Shown here in pieces: positions 1-8,314 of a DNA stretch of 64,000 nucleotides (within the stretch, counting starts at the first letter, position 1; each line of letters begins with the position of its first letter). Position numbers and translations under genes: made by a program. The DNA comes from Planctomycetota bacterium (GTDB taxonomy: Bacteria; Planctomycetota; B15-G4). The DNA is taken from contig JAJDEO010000048.1 of assembly GCA_029259745.1 (NCBI GenBank), positions 62,001-126,000 on the forward strand. Direction: 5' to 3'. The notes under the pieces are model-generated. The model searched no databases. It saw nothing but the letters and a program-made list of their open reading frames with translations, and was not told the DNA's origin.

Positions 1-1482
1 CTGACGACGTGGGCCGCGCATCAGCGCGAAGGCGTCCTCGACGGCAACCTCGAGCTGCACGGCATCGTTCGGATAGGTCTCGGTGATGTACTCGATGCGC
101 CACTTGCGCGCGTCGCGGTCGTTCGGGAACTCGGCGAGGATCCATTCGAGTGCCGCCAGCGCGCGCCGATCCTCAGTGGCCGAGAAGAGCCGGTAGGCTG
201 TCACGACGATCTCGCGTCGCATCTCGGGAGAAGCACGCAGATAGGGCGGCAACAGCCCCGCTGTGCCGAGGTTCAGCGTCGAGTACAGCGGCTGGAGGAC
301 GACGATGGCTTCCGACGCCTTGCCCGCCGCGAGCAGCGCCTGGGACCGCGCGAGCGAGATGAGCAGGTTCTCGTTGTAGCGGTTGAGGTCCTTGTTGGCG
401 TGCTCGAGGATCCAGAGCCATTGCTCGGCCTTCAGGCGGTTTTCATAGAGCTTCGCGACATGTTCGGGACGCACGCGGCGTCCGGCGCGCTCGGCGACGT
501 CGACCATCGCCTGGTAGCGATCGCCCGCTCCTTCGTAGAAGCCGATCTCCTCCAGAACCGTTGCCTTGATCTCTTCGTAGAAGGCGATCGTGGGCACGGG
601 AAGGCCGGGCTCGCGCAGCGAGATGTCGCTCTCGAGAAAGGCTTCGAACATGCGGCCCGAGCGGAGCATGAGTTCGGAGTACGCCTCGGATGCCGTGCCG
701 TCGTAGCCGCCGTAGAAACGGTAGGGCTCGAGAAGTTTGATGGCCGCGAGGTAGCGCTCGCGGGAGTCGATGAGCGAGTTGCGGATGCGGCGCGCGAGCA
801 CCGGGTCGGAGTCAGGAAGCAGCCAGTGCATGAGCTCGTCGAGATCGGCGTCGACGATGATCTTGGTGATGTACGACTCGACGCGCTTGGCGACTTCCAG
901 CTCGTGGGACGTCGTCACGGTGGACGTGAAGGCCGCCAGGGCGTCGGACTGCGCGGCCTTGCTGCCCTTGTAGTAGGCCACGCCGAGGTGGAACTTGCGC
1001 AGCGGGTCGTTGTCGATGGAGACCATGCGCTCACCGACCTCGACGGCTCCGTCGTACTCGTTGGCGTTGATCTGGTAGTCCATCATGATCCGCAGACTCA
1101 GGATCTTGTGACGGTCGGTCTCGGCGGTTTCGTAAGCCCGCTCGGTGTCGTTGCGCGCCTTGTCCCAGGCCTGCAGGCGAGCCCAGGCGCGGGCCCGGAG
1201 CATGTAGGCGTCGTAGTCGTCGGGATTGCGGGCCAGACCGAGGGTCAGGACCTCGATCGCCGCGCGCGGGTCGGGGGCTTGGTCGGCGGCGATGTTGCCG
1301 TTGAGGAGGTCCTTGGCCACGTCGAGGACGTTGGCCTGCTGGGTCGTCTGGTGGACGGACCAAGCCACCCAGCCGAACAGCGCGACGACGACCAAGGTGG
1401 CGAAGAAGCGCCGCGGACGGCGGTGACGACGTCGACTGATCGTCGAGCGAACGCCACTGCGGGGTGAGTGAAGAGAAAACAC
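1..1482 (-). CDS. Membrane-anchored TPR-like protein, C-terminus outside window
   Basis: On the minus strand an open frame runs from a GTG at 1482 to the window edge without a stop, so about 494 residues are visible and the C-terminus is missing. The nearest upstream in-frame stop is the TAG at 1524-1522, and GTG 1482 is the only usual start codon ahead of the hydrophobic segment. A basic stretch (residues 17-25) precedes one membrane helix (about 26-43), giving an N-in anchor. The rest is alpha-helical with TPR-like patterns such as AIEVLTLGLARNPDDYDAY and LRKFHLGVAYYKGSKAAQS. The role is unknown; the fold suggests a scaffold facing the periplasm. It is divergent from the glycan operon that starts at 1885. 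Confidence 0.75.
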   Translation of the reverse strand, partial: MFSLHSPRSGVRSTISRRRHRRPRRFFATLVVVALFGWVAWSVHQTTQQANVLDVAKDLLNGNIAADQAPDPRAAIEVLTLGLARNPDDYDAYMLRARAWARLQAWDKARNDTERAYETAETDRHKILSLRIMMDYQINANEYDGAVEVGERMVSIDNDPLRKFHLGVAYYKGSKAAQSDALAAFTSTVTTSHELEVAKRVESYITKIIVDADLDELMHWLLPDSDPVLARRIRNSLIDSRERYLAAIKLLEPYRFYGGYDGTASEAYSELMLRSGRMFEAFLESDISLREPGLPVPTIAFYEEIKATVLEEIGFYEGAGDRYQAMVDVAERAGRRVRPEHVAKLYENRLKAEQWLWILEHANKDLNRYNENLLISLARSQALLAAGKASEAIVVLQPLYSTLNLGTAGLLPPYLRASPEMRREIVVTAYRLFSATEDRRALAALEWILAEFPNDRDARKWRIEYITETYPNDAVQLEVAVEDAFALMRGPRRQ

Positions 1483-1884
1483 GGAGTTGATCCGGGAGCC
1501 TGGAAGACCTCTTTGAACCCGCTATCGGCACGAGAGTCGCGGTCTGGTGAGCCGAAGCGGGCCTGTTTTCATCGTAGCGGGCCAATGCGCCTGACCCAGC
1601 GCCGGACCTGGGGCCAATCCGCGGCACGGACCGGGTGACCCGCGGCCGTGCCTGCCGGTGCTCGCGAGGCGGTGTGTCGCGATCCTCGAAGATGACGCCG
1701 TGTCGAGGCGTGAATGAGGCCCGCGGGGCGGGGCGGAGCGGCGCCCGCGCGGGCTGTCGGCTGCGTACTGGCCGTGGGGGGCAGCTCTTCATCTCGAACC
1801 GGCGTTCGGACGGACTGATCTCACGTCCTCGTCCCAGGCAGCCGATCCGTTACAGTTCTGAGACGCACTCCTGAGTTCAACGCC
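1483..1884. other. Divergent intergenic region upstream of glycan operon
   Basis: This 402-base stretch separates the partial TPR gene on the minus strand from the first glycosyltransferase on the plus strand. I see no convincing reading frame. It is very G-rich around 1715-1745, where GCCCGCG and CGCGGGC can pair, and around 1775. A possible -10 hexamer TACAGT lies at 1851-1856, about 29 bases ahead of the TTG start at 1885. Promoters in both directions are expected here, but none is clear enough to call. Confidence 0.4.
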
Positions 1885-2838
1885 TTGGTCAGCCTGTCCG
1901 TCATCATCCCCGTCTACAACGAGCGTGACGCGATCGGTGAGCTCCTCGATCGCGTCGAGGATGTGCTCGATGGCGTCGACCTCGAGTCCGAGATCCTCGT
2001 GGTCGACGACGGCAGCCAGGACGGCACCCAGGCCGTGCTCGAGGAGCACCGCAGCCGGAGTGCGCGCCTGCGGCTCGTCCTCATGAAGCGCAACTTCGGC
2101 CAGACTTCGGCCATGGTGGCGGGGTTTCACGCCGCTCGGGGTGAGGTTTTCATCACGATGGATGGCGACGGCCAGAACGACCCGACTGACATACCGGCCC
2201 TGCTCGACACGCTCGACAAGGGCTACGACGTCGTCTCGGGCTGGCGGCGCGACCGGGCCGACACGCTCGTCACGCGCAAGCTGCCTTCCGCAGCCGCCAA
2301 CCGTCTGCTTTCGGGAATCACGGGCATCCCGCTGCACGATTTCGGCTGCACGCTGAAGGCCTACCGCGCCTCGTTCATCCACCGCGTGAGGCTTTACTCC
2401 GACATGCACCGCTTCATCCCCGGCCTGGCCGCGGCCGTCGGTGCGCGCGTCGTCGAGCAGGTCGTGAAGCACCACCCACGCGTGCACGGCGTCTCGAAGT
2501 ACGGCCTGGGGCGCACCTACAAGCTCGTCACGGACCTCATCGTGCTGCGCGTGCTCGTCCGATTCAGCGGCCAGCCGCTGCATTACTTCGGGATCCTCTC
2601 GATCGGGACGTTCCTGCTGTCGATCATGTTGTTCTTCCTCGCCTTCGTGGACACGACCGACGTGCGCCTCGTCAACTACTCCACCGTCGTGATGCCCGCC
2701 CTCGCGGTTCTCGGGTTTTGCCTCTCGATCTCGTTGCTGATGATGGGGCTGCTGTGCGAGCTTGCTCGCAAGACGGCCACCGAGGAGGGTGGTGAGCTGG
2801 CTCCGCTGCCGATGTCGAGCATCGAGGAGGACGCATGA
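1885..2838 (+). CDS. GT2 family glycosyltransferase, DPM1/GtrB type
   Basis: 317 residues from a TTG start; no better start precedes the VSLSVIIPVYN strand that opens the GT-A fold. Seen: the nucleotide-binding DDGSQDGT (about 42-49), the metal-binding DGDGQNDP (about 92-99), and two hydrophobic helices near the C-terminus (about 235-290). Family knowledge: this architecture transfers a sugar from a nucleotide donor to undecaprenyl or dolichyl phosphate on the cytoplasmic face of the membrane. It overlaps the next gene by ATGA and opens a coupled four-gene set that includes a GT-C enzyme, which would use the lipid-linked sugar. The donor sugar cannot be told from sequence. Confidence 0.88.
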   Translation: MVSLSVIIPVYNERDAIGELLDRVEDVLDGVDLESEILVVDDGSQDGTQAVLEEHRSRSARLRLVLMKRNFGQTSAMVAGFHAARGEVFITMDGDGQNDPTDIPALLDTLDKGYDVVSGWRRDRADTLVTRKLPSAAANRLLSGITGIPLHDFGCTLKAYRASFIHRVRLYSDMHRFIPGLAAAVGARVVEQVVKHHPRVHGVSKYGLGRTYKLVTDLIVLRVLVRFSGQPLHYFGILSIGTFLLSIMLFFLAFVDTTDVRLVNYSTVVMPALAVLGFCLSISLLMMGLLCELARKTATEEGGELAPLPMSSIEEDA

Positions 2839-3911
2839 CAGACCCAACCGGCGAGGTGCAAACCGAGGTCGACGTCAGTGCCGTCATCGTGCTGCTGGAC
2901 GACTGCCCCGACCTCGAGCAGATCCTGCGCCAGTACTCCGAGGAGTTCCGCGACCGGCAGATCTCATTCGAGTTCGTGCTCGTGTTCGACGGCCTGTCGC
3001 ACGATCGCACGGCCTCGATCCGCGAGCGCATCCCGGCGGGGACGCCGGTGCGGCGCGTCCATTTCCACCAGTCGTTCGGCGAGGAGAAGGCGCTCGCGTC
3101 GGGCTTCGCCGAGAGTCGCGGGCGGATCCTGCTCGGGCTGCCGTCGTACATGCAGGTCGACCCCGGCGATGTGCACCTCGTCGTGGATGCGCTCGAGCGT
3201 GACTACGACCTCGTCGTGGGCTGGCGCGTGCCGCGCGTCGATGCGGCCGTGAACCGCTTCCAGTCGTGGGTCTTCAACAGTCTGATGAGCCTCATGACGG
3301 GCGTGCGCCTGCATGACATGAACAGCGGGCTGATCGGGCTGCGACGCTCGGTGCTCGGTGAAGTGCTCGTCGAAGGCAACGTGTCGCGCTTCCTGCCCGT
3401 GCTTGCGCATCGCAAGGGCTTCAAGGTCGGCGAGGTTCGCGTCCGCCACCTGCGCGAACGCGGCAAGCGCGGCTTCTTCGGGCTCGGCGTCTACGTCCGA
3501 CGGCTGATCGACGTCGTCGGGCTGCTGTTCATCACGCGCTTCACGCGCAAGCCGCTGCGCTTCTTCGGCGTGGCGGGGGGCATCTGCGTGCTGCTCGGTT
3601 CGGCCGTGCTCACGTATCTGCTGCTCGATTACTTCTTCCAGTGGAACCCCGAGACGTCGCCGGCCAATCGCGTCTCGCTCGTGCTCGGCACGGGGCTCGT
3701 GCTGCTCGGCGTGCAGGTCTTCGCCCTGGGGCTCGTCGGCGAGATCATCATCTTCACCAACTCGCGCAACGTCCGTGAGTACACGATCGACGAGATGCGC
3801 CCGCCGGCGCTCTCTGATCCCGCCGAGGCCGCCGAGGCCCGCGCGCGGGAGAGCGAGCGTGAGCGTGAGGCGCAAACGACGGCTGCAGCCACGGATGTCA
3901 GCGGCGAATGA
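2835..3911 (+). CDS. Divergent GT2 paralogue with altered catalytic motifs
   Basis: 358 residues; the ATG overlaps the stop of the previous gene. Layout matches its neighbour: a GT-A-like domain, then two C-terminal membrane helices (about 240-305) and a charged tail. The two proteins align around GYDVVSGWRRDR and DYDLVVGWRVPR. The catalytic motifs have changed, however: DDGSQDGT is replaced by FDGLSHDRT, and the metal-binding DGDGQNDP by GLPSYMQVDP. Loss of the DXD acid pair suggests that it does not bind a nucleotide sugar in the usual way. It may be a partner subunit of the upstream enzyme or have changed specificity. The frame is intact, so this is not a pseudogene. Confidence 0.8.
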   Translation: MTDPTGEVQTEVDVSAVIVLLDDCPDLEQILRQYSEEFRDRQISFEFVLVFDGLSHDRTASIRERIPAGTPVRRVHFHQSFGEEKALASGFAESRGRILLGLPSYMQVDPGDVHLVVDALERDYDLVVGWRVPRVDAAVNRFQSWVFNSLMSLMTGVRLHDMNSGLIGLRRSVLGEVLVEGNVSRFLPVLAHRKGFKVGEVRVRHLRERGKRGFFGLGVYVRRLIDVVGLLFITRFTRKPLRFFGVAGGICVLLGSAVLTYLLLDYFFQWNPETSPANRVSLVLGTGLVLLGVQVFALGLVGEIIIFTNSRNVREYTIDEMRPPALSDPAEAAEARARESEREREAQTTAAATDVSGE

Positions 3912-5299
3912 CCGGGCGCCAGAAGTGGCTCGCGTTCTTCGTCGTGCTCGTTGCCGCGGCGCTGCGCTTTGATCGGATCTGGCTCTGGAGTCTCGACGGG
4001 GACGAGTTCTACGCGTGGCGTGACGTCCAATGGTTGCTCGAGGACGGCCGCGTCGGCGATGCGCTCAAGAGCCACCCGATCGGTTATCTCGGCATGGCGG
4101 CCGTCTGCTCAGTGTTCGGGATGACGGAGTGGTCGGCGCGCCTCTTCTCGACCGTGATGGGGACACTCGCCGTCGTCCTGCTGCTGCGCATGCGTCGTGA
4201 CGTCATCCCCGCGCGGCTGGCGCTCATCATGGGCGGCTGGGCCGCACTGTCGCCCTGGCTCATCTACCACGCCCAGACGGCGCGCGTATACGGGCCGCTC
4301 TTCTTCTTCGCCACGCTTGCCGTGATGTGGTGGCTGCCCGGCGAGAAGCGTCGCCCGTGGGGCGGGCTCGTGGCCCTGCTGCTCGCCACGGCGACGCACC
4401 CCTCGGCGCTCGTGGTCGCGCCGGGTGTGTTGGTCGCCGGCGTGATCAGTCGTGCGAGTCGCAAGCCAGCGCTCGGTGTCGCGGGCGTGGGGCTCGCCGT
4501 CTTCGCGGGCCTACTCGCCTTCACCGATTCGACGGTGGTCCGCCTCGTGCGGGAGGCCTTCGAGCGACGCGACTTCGCGAGCTACGACGCCATGCACTAC
4601 GTACTCGGCCTCGGCTACAACAGCCACGGGGTCCTGCTGCCCGCCGGTCTCGGTGTGCTCGCCTTCCTCGCCATGCGGCGCGAACGTCTCGGCTGGCCCG
4701 TCGCGATGGCCTTCATCGGTCCCGGGCTGCTCGGCGTGGCGGCCCTGCTCGGTGTCTCGGTGCACCAGCGCTACGCCATGGCCGCGATCCCGGCTGTCTA
4801 TCTCGTGGCAGGCTGGGGAGTGGAGACTCTGCTCGAGCGCGGGTGGCGGAAACTCGCCGTCCTCGTGGCCGTCGTGCCCTTCGTGATGCCGATTCCGGCC
4901 GTGATCGCGCACATGCGCGACGGCAACCGCCACGATTGGCGCGCCATCGCACAGCAGATCGTCGACCGCGCCTCACCTGAAGACATCATCGCCGCCGACG
5001 AACACGCACTTCTCGAAGTCTACTTGGGACGTCACCCCGGATATGACGATGAGGACCTTCATCATGAAGTCCCCTTCGAAAAAGACTCCACGTACGTCGG
5101 CATCCTCGGAAACCGTCGGGACTGCTGGGTGGTCGTCAAGGCCAGTCGCATCGACGGGGGCTACGGAGACACGTTCCGAGTCTGGCTCGACGAACACTTC
5201 GAGGAGGTGTTGCGATGGGGCAGTCCGCCAGTACCGCTGACGCGCCACGACAACACGCTGGTGCTGTTCCGGCGCATCGAGAGGGTGCTGGATCGGTGA
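3908..5299 (+). CDS. GT-C membrane glycosyltransferase, ArnT/PMT-like
   Basis: 463 residues, ATGA overlap with the gene before. Many hydrophobic segments fill the first 350 residues, followed by a soluble C-terminal part of about 110 residues. The first periplasmic loop carries the acidic motif LDGDEFYAW (about 30-38), where GT-C enzymes keep catalytic acids, and SPWLIYHAQTARVYGP follows at about 117-132. Family knowledge: such proteins take a sugar from a polyprenyl phosphate carrier and put it on a lipid, glycan or protein on the outer face of the inner membrane. Coupling to the GT2 genes fits a two-step pathway of charging the carrier and then transferring the sugar. Confidence 0.82.
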   Translation: MTGRQKWLAFFVVLVAAALRFDRIWLWSLDGDEFYAWRDVQWLLEDGRVGDALKSHPIGYLGMAAVCSVFGMTEWSARLFSTVMGTLAVVLLLRMRRDVIPARLALIMGGWAALSPWLIYHAQTARVYGPLFFFATLAVMWWLPGEKRRPWGGLVALLLATATHPSALVVAPGVLVAGVISRASRKPALGVAGVGLAVFAGLLAFTDSTVVRLVREAFERRDFASYDAMHYVLGLGYNSHGVLLPAGLGVLAFLAMRRERLGWPVAMAFIGPGLLGVAALLGVSVHQRYAMAAIPAVYLVAGWGVETLLERGWRKLAVLVAVVPFVMPIPAVIAHMRDGNRHDWRAIAQQIVDRASPEDIIAADEHALLEVYLGRHPGYDDEDLHHEVPFEKDSTYVGILGNRRDCWVVVKASRIDGGYGDTFRVWLDEHFEEVLRWGSPPVPLTRHDNTLVLFRRIERVLDR

Positions 5300-6333
5300 T
5301 CACGATCGAACAGCTCGATCTCCGCGATGCGCGCGAGGTCGACCGCTTCATCCAGCAGCATCCGCAAGGCACGCCGTTCCACGAGACGCGCTGGCTCGAA
5401 CTCGTGCGCGCCACGTTCCAGTTCGAGACGCAGACGCTCGTCGCGCGTGAAGATGGTCGTGTCGTCGGCGTGTTGCCACAGGCGCTCGTCACGGCGCCGA
5501 TCACAGGGCGTCGACTCGTCTCGGTTCCCTTCGGCGTCTATGGCGGCGTGCTCGCCACCAACGAAGACGTCGCCGTGCGCATCGACCACACGGCCTGCGA
5601 ACTGGCTCGGCGTCTCGGTGCTCGCTACCTCGAGCTGCGCTACCTCGGCGAAGGCATCACGAAGCACGCGGCAACGTCGATCCACGAGACGTATCGCAAG
5701 GAGCTTCCCGCGGACCCCGACGAAGTGCTCGCGATGATCCCGCGCAAGGCGCGCGCCGAAGTGCGCAAGGCGCGCAACAAGTTCGGACTCGTCGTCCGCG
5801 AAGACCCCGCGCTCTTCGACGAGTTCTATCGGCTCTACGTGCTCAACAAACGCAGCCTCGGCTCGCCGGTGTTCCGTCCTTCGTACTTCCGTCGTCTGAT
5901 GGACCTCTACGGCATCCGCGCGATGCTCCACGGCATCTACGATGACGCCGAAGGCAAGGTGCTCGCGGCCGTGTTGTCGCTCGAGTCGAACGGCGTGCTC
6001 TACCCGTACTACTCCGGTGCCGAACCCGGCATCGCCCGCACCGGCGCCAACAACGCCATGTACGCGGGGCTCATGGAAGACGCCGTGCGCCGCGGGTGCT
6101 GCGTGTTCGACTTCGGTCGCTCGCGTATCGACTCCGGGCCCGCGAAGTTCAAGCGCCACATGGGCTTCGAGGCCACACCGCTCGACTACCAGTTCTTCTT
6201 CCCGCGCGGCGGGACGCCTCCGACGTTGAACCCGTCGAACCCGAAGATGGCGCTGCCGAAGAGAATCCTCGGCGGGCTTCCGCTGTGGGCCGCGCAGTTG
6301 GTCGGTCCGAGCGTGATGCGCCACGTGCCGTGA
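5296..6333 (+). CDS. FemAB-like GNAT-fold protein (XrtA/PEP-CTERM-associated type)
   Basis: 345 residues. A longer frame exists from 5215, but GTG 5296 overlaps the previous stop (GTGA) as elsewhere in this operon, and the protein then begins at the conserved first strand. Seen: KARAEVRKARNKF near the middle and the C-terminal block CVFDFGRSRIDSGPAKFKRHMGF, cited here as FDFGRSRIDSGPAKFKRHMG, which resembles the FemAB subfamily found with exosortase/exopolysaccharide loci (TIGR03019, from memory). FemAB proteins transfer aminoacyl groups, but for this subfamily the substrate is not established. No exosortase or PEP-CTERM protein is visible in the window. It probably modifies the glycan made by the three coupled glycosyltransferases. 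Confidence 0.82.
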   Translation: MITIEQLDLRDAREVDRFIQQHPQGTPFHETRWLELVRATFQFETQTLVAREDGRVVGVLPQALVTAPITGRRLVSVPFGVYGGVLATNEDVAVRIDHTACELARRLGARYLELRYLGEGITKHAATSIHETYRKELPADPDEVLAMIPRKARAEVRKARNKFGLVVREDPALFDEFYRLYVLNKRSLGSPVFRPSYFRRLMDLYGIRAMLHGIYDDAEGKVLAAVLSLESNGVLYPYYSGAEPGIARTGANNAMYAGLMEDAVRRGCCVFDFGRSRIDSGPAKFKRHMGFEATPLDYQFFFPRGGTPPTLNPSNPKMALPKRILGGLPLWAAQLVGPSVMRHVP

Positions 6334-6435
6334 CAACGCGGACGGCTCGTGCGTCAGCCTCTCGAGGCGCGCGGCATTCACTCGTCGCCAGCGCTGTTCG
6401 GTGTTACAACCGTGTGACATCACGGGAGTCAACCG

Positions 6436-6888
6436 ATGCGCATGGTGTTGCCCATCGCGGCCTTGCTGGCATGCTTCGCCGCGTGCGCTCGGAAGCATGC
6501 TCCTGACGCATTCGTCACGCGTGACGCACTCGTCGGCACGTTCGCGTACCCGGGTTGGGCGTGGTGCCGACTTGAGCTGTCCGGCGACGGTGGGTTCGTG
6601 TGGGCGTCGGGTGGTGACGTCGTCGGGAGCGGAGAGAGTTGCACGGGACGCTGGACAGTGACTGCGGACGGGCGCCACATGGCATTGACGCCTGACACGG
6701 AGTGCGCGGGTGAACTCGTTCCCTTTGCCGGCACGCTCGACATCCTGCGGTGGCAAGGTCACGTGCTCCTCGAGCATTCGGGCCTCGCCGCCCTTCGTGA
6801 CACCTACGGGCTACCCGGAGGCACGCTTTGCCGCGAAGACGAGTTGGACTCCGTCTTGCAACTCGCCGCGCGAAGTGAAGGGCGCTGA
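6436..6888 (+). CDS. Small putative lipoprotein, function unknown
   Basis: 150 residues. The ATG lies 8 bases after a good ribosome site (GGGAG, 6424-6428). The N-terminus RMVLPIAALLACFAAC is a signal peptide with one or two possible lipobox cysteines (residues 13 and 17). The mature part has four more cysteines (in WAWCRLEL, GESCTGRW, DTECAGEL and GTLCREDE) and a beta-rich pattern like FVWASGGDVVGSGES, resembling small lipocalin-type or META-like domains, though I cannot assign a family. It follows the glycan operon after about 100 bases and converges on gmhB with 10 bases between stops. Confidence 0.7.
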   Translation: MRMVLPIAALLACFAACARKHAPDAFVTRDALVGTFAYPGWAWCRLELSGDGGFVWASGGDVVGSGESCTGRWTVTADGRHMALTPDTECAGELVPFAGTLDILRWQGHVLLEHSGLAALRDTYGLPGGTLCREDELDSVLQLAARSEGR

Positions 6889-6898
6889 ATCGCCGCTC

Positions 6899-7642
6899 TC
6901 AGGTGCCCGTTGCGGTTGCCCGGCGCGCGGCCGGTTCGCTGAGCAACCACTCCACGGCGGCGACGAGATCGTCGGCGACATGGTCGGCGGCCCGCTCGTC
7001 TTCGGGGCTCAGCGCGTGCCCGGTGCGGACGAGAATGCGCGGGCCCGTCCCTTCGACGCCGACGAAGAGATCGCGCACGGCGTCGCCGATGAATGCCGAG
7101 CGCGCCAGGTCGGTGGGATGCTCGTGCAGCGCGAGCTCGAGCATGCCCGTGCCGGGTTTGCGCAGCGGGCTCGCGAACGAGTAGGCCGCGTGTGTGCCGT
7201 CGGGATGGTGGGGCGCGTAGTAGAGCGCGTCGACGACGGCGCCCTCGCTCGTCAGCTCGTCGATGAGCTCGTCGTGGAGGACGCCGAGCTGCTCTTCGCT
7301 GATCATGCCGCGCGCGACGGCCGATTGATTCGTGAGGATAATGAGCTGGTAGCCGGCACGCGTCAGCTGCGCGAGGGCCGTGGCCGCACCGTCGACGGGC
7401 ACGATGTCCTCCGCCGTCACGGGGTAGTGTCGCTCTTCGATCAGCGTGCCGTCGCGGTCGAGGAACACGGTGGGCCGCAGCGATGCCGCACACTCTTCTT
7501 CCGCCTCGGTCTCGCGCTCGTCGGAAGCCACCTCGTCGTCGGCGCTCGGTGCTGCGGCGTCGGACTGGTCGGAAGACGCGGCATCGTCCGGTACATCGGC
7601 CGAGAGCGCGTCGACGACGAGCTCCTCGTCGGCATCCGTCAC
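6899..7642 (-). CDS. gmhB: D-glycero-heptose-1,7-bisphosphate 7-phosphatase (HAD family)
   Basis: 247 residues from a GTG that overlaps the gmhA stop (GTGA). The HAD core starts at residue 58 with VFLDRDGTLIEE (aspartate nucleophile in DRDGT, 62-66), followed by ILTNQSAVARG and LRKPGTGML. The enzyme removes the 7-phosphate in ADP-heptose synthesis for lipopolysaccharide. Two oddities: about 56 acidic, Ser/Ala-rich residues precede the domain, and the loop APHHPDGT...FASPLRKP lacks the cysteines that bind zinc in classical GmhB. Histidinol-phosphate phosphatase is the main alternative because the families are close, but the coupling to gmhA favours heptose metabolism. Confidence 0.85.
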   Translation of the reverse strand: MTDADEELVVDALSADVPDDAASSDQSDAAAPSADDEVASDERETEAEEECAASLRPTVFLDRDGTLIEERHYPVTAEDIVPVDGAATALAQLTRAGYQLIILTNQSAVARGMISEEQLGVLHDELIDELTSEGAVVDALYYAPHHPDGTHAAYSFASPLRKPGTGMLELALHEHPTDLARSAFIGDAVRDLFVGVEGTGPRILVRTGHALSPEDERAADHVADDLVAAVEWLLSEPAARRATATGT

Positions 7643-8235
7643 TCGGCCGTCCCGAAGATCGCCTGCTCGACGAGGTCGCAGAGCATGTGGCCGATCGTGA
7701 TGTGCATCTCCTGGATGCGCGGCGTGCAGCGTGACGGGATCGCGAGCGTGACGTCGGCCAGAGCGGCGCACTTGCCGCCGCCCTCGCCGGTCAGAGCGAT
7801 CGTCTTGAGACCCAGTTCGCGTGCTTGCTTGAGCGCACGCACGACGTTCTCGGAGTTGCCCGACGTGCTGAAGCCGAGCGCGACGTCGTCGGGGCGCGCG
7901 TGGGCGACGAGCATGCGCGCGAAGGCGTCGTCGTAGCTGTAGTCGTTCGCCGTGGCCGAAAAGCTCGCCGGCGAGGCCAGGGCGACGGCGGCGATGCCGG
8001 GGCGATCGATGGAGACGCGGTTCACGAGTTCGCCCTCGACGTGCAGGGCGTCGCTCATCGAGCCGCCGTTGCCGAAGAGGATCGCCTTGCCGTCACCGCG
8101 GTAGGCGGCGACGAGCAGCGCAGCGGCGCGTTCGATCGCGTCGGGGAGCTGCGTGCGGGTGGCTTCGAGAACGGTGGAGTGATCGGCGAACGTGTCGTCG
8201 ATCACGGAACGGGTGCGGCGAGCTTGAGTAGGCAT
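7639..8235 (-). CDS. gmhA: Sedoheptulose-7-phosphate isomerase
   Basis: 198 residues, one SIS domain, the usual length for GmhA. Seen: FGNGGSMSDALHVEGEL (about 54-70), corresponding to the substrate loop and catalytic glutamate, GFSTSGNSENVVRAL (about 120-134), and IQEMHITIGHMLCDLVE with the catalytic histidine near the C-terminus. It converts sedoheptulose 7-phosphate to heptose 7-phosphate, the first committed step to ADP-heptose. It is the first gene of a two-gene operon with gmhB and is divergent from the lpxH-cmk fusion, with 79 bases between starts. The kinase/adenylyltransferase HldE is not in the window. Confidence 0.93.
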   Translation of the reverse strand: MPTQARRTRSVIDDTFADHSTVLEATRTQLPDAIERAAALLVAAYRGDGKAILFGNGGSMSDALHVEGELVNRVSIDRPGIAAVALASPASFSATANDYSYDDAFARMLVAHARPDDVALGFSTSGNSENVVRALKQARELGLKTIALTGEGGGKCAALADVTLAIPSRCTPRIQEMHITIGHMLCDLVEQAIFGTAE

Positions 8236-8314
8236 GGCCCGCGCAGTCTACTGGAAGGCTCGCCGCGACCACAGGGCCGCGCCCTACCCTCTGCATTCGA
8301 GCGTCCGTTCGCTG

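Noticed and set aside
400..1467. A 355-codon open frame on the plus strand at the window start
   Set aside because: The minus-strand frame has a membrane helix, TPR-like helices and natural composition. The plus frame is its shadow.
5161..6777. A 538-codon open frame on the minus strand
   Set aside because: It is antisense to the FemAB gene and the small lipoprotein and has no family motif.
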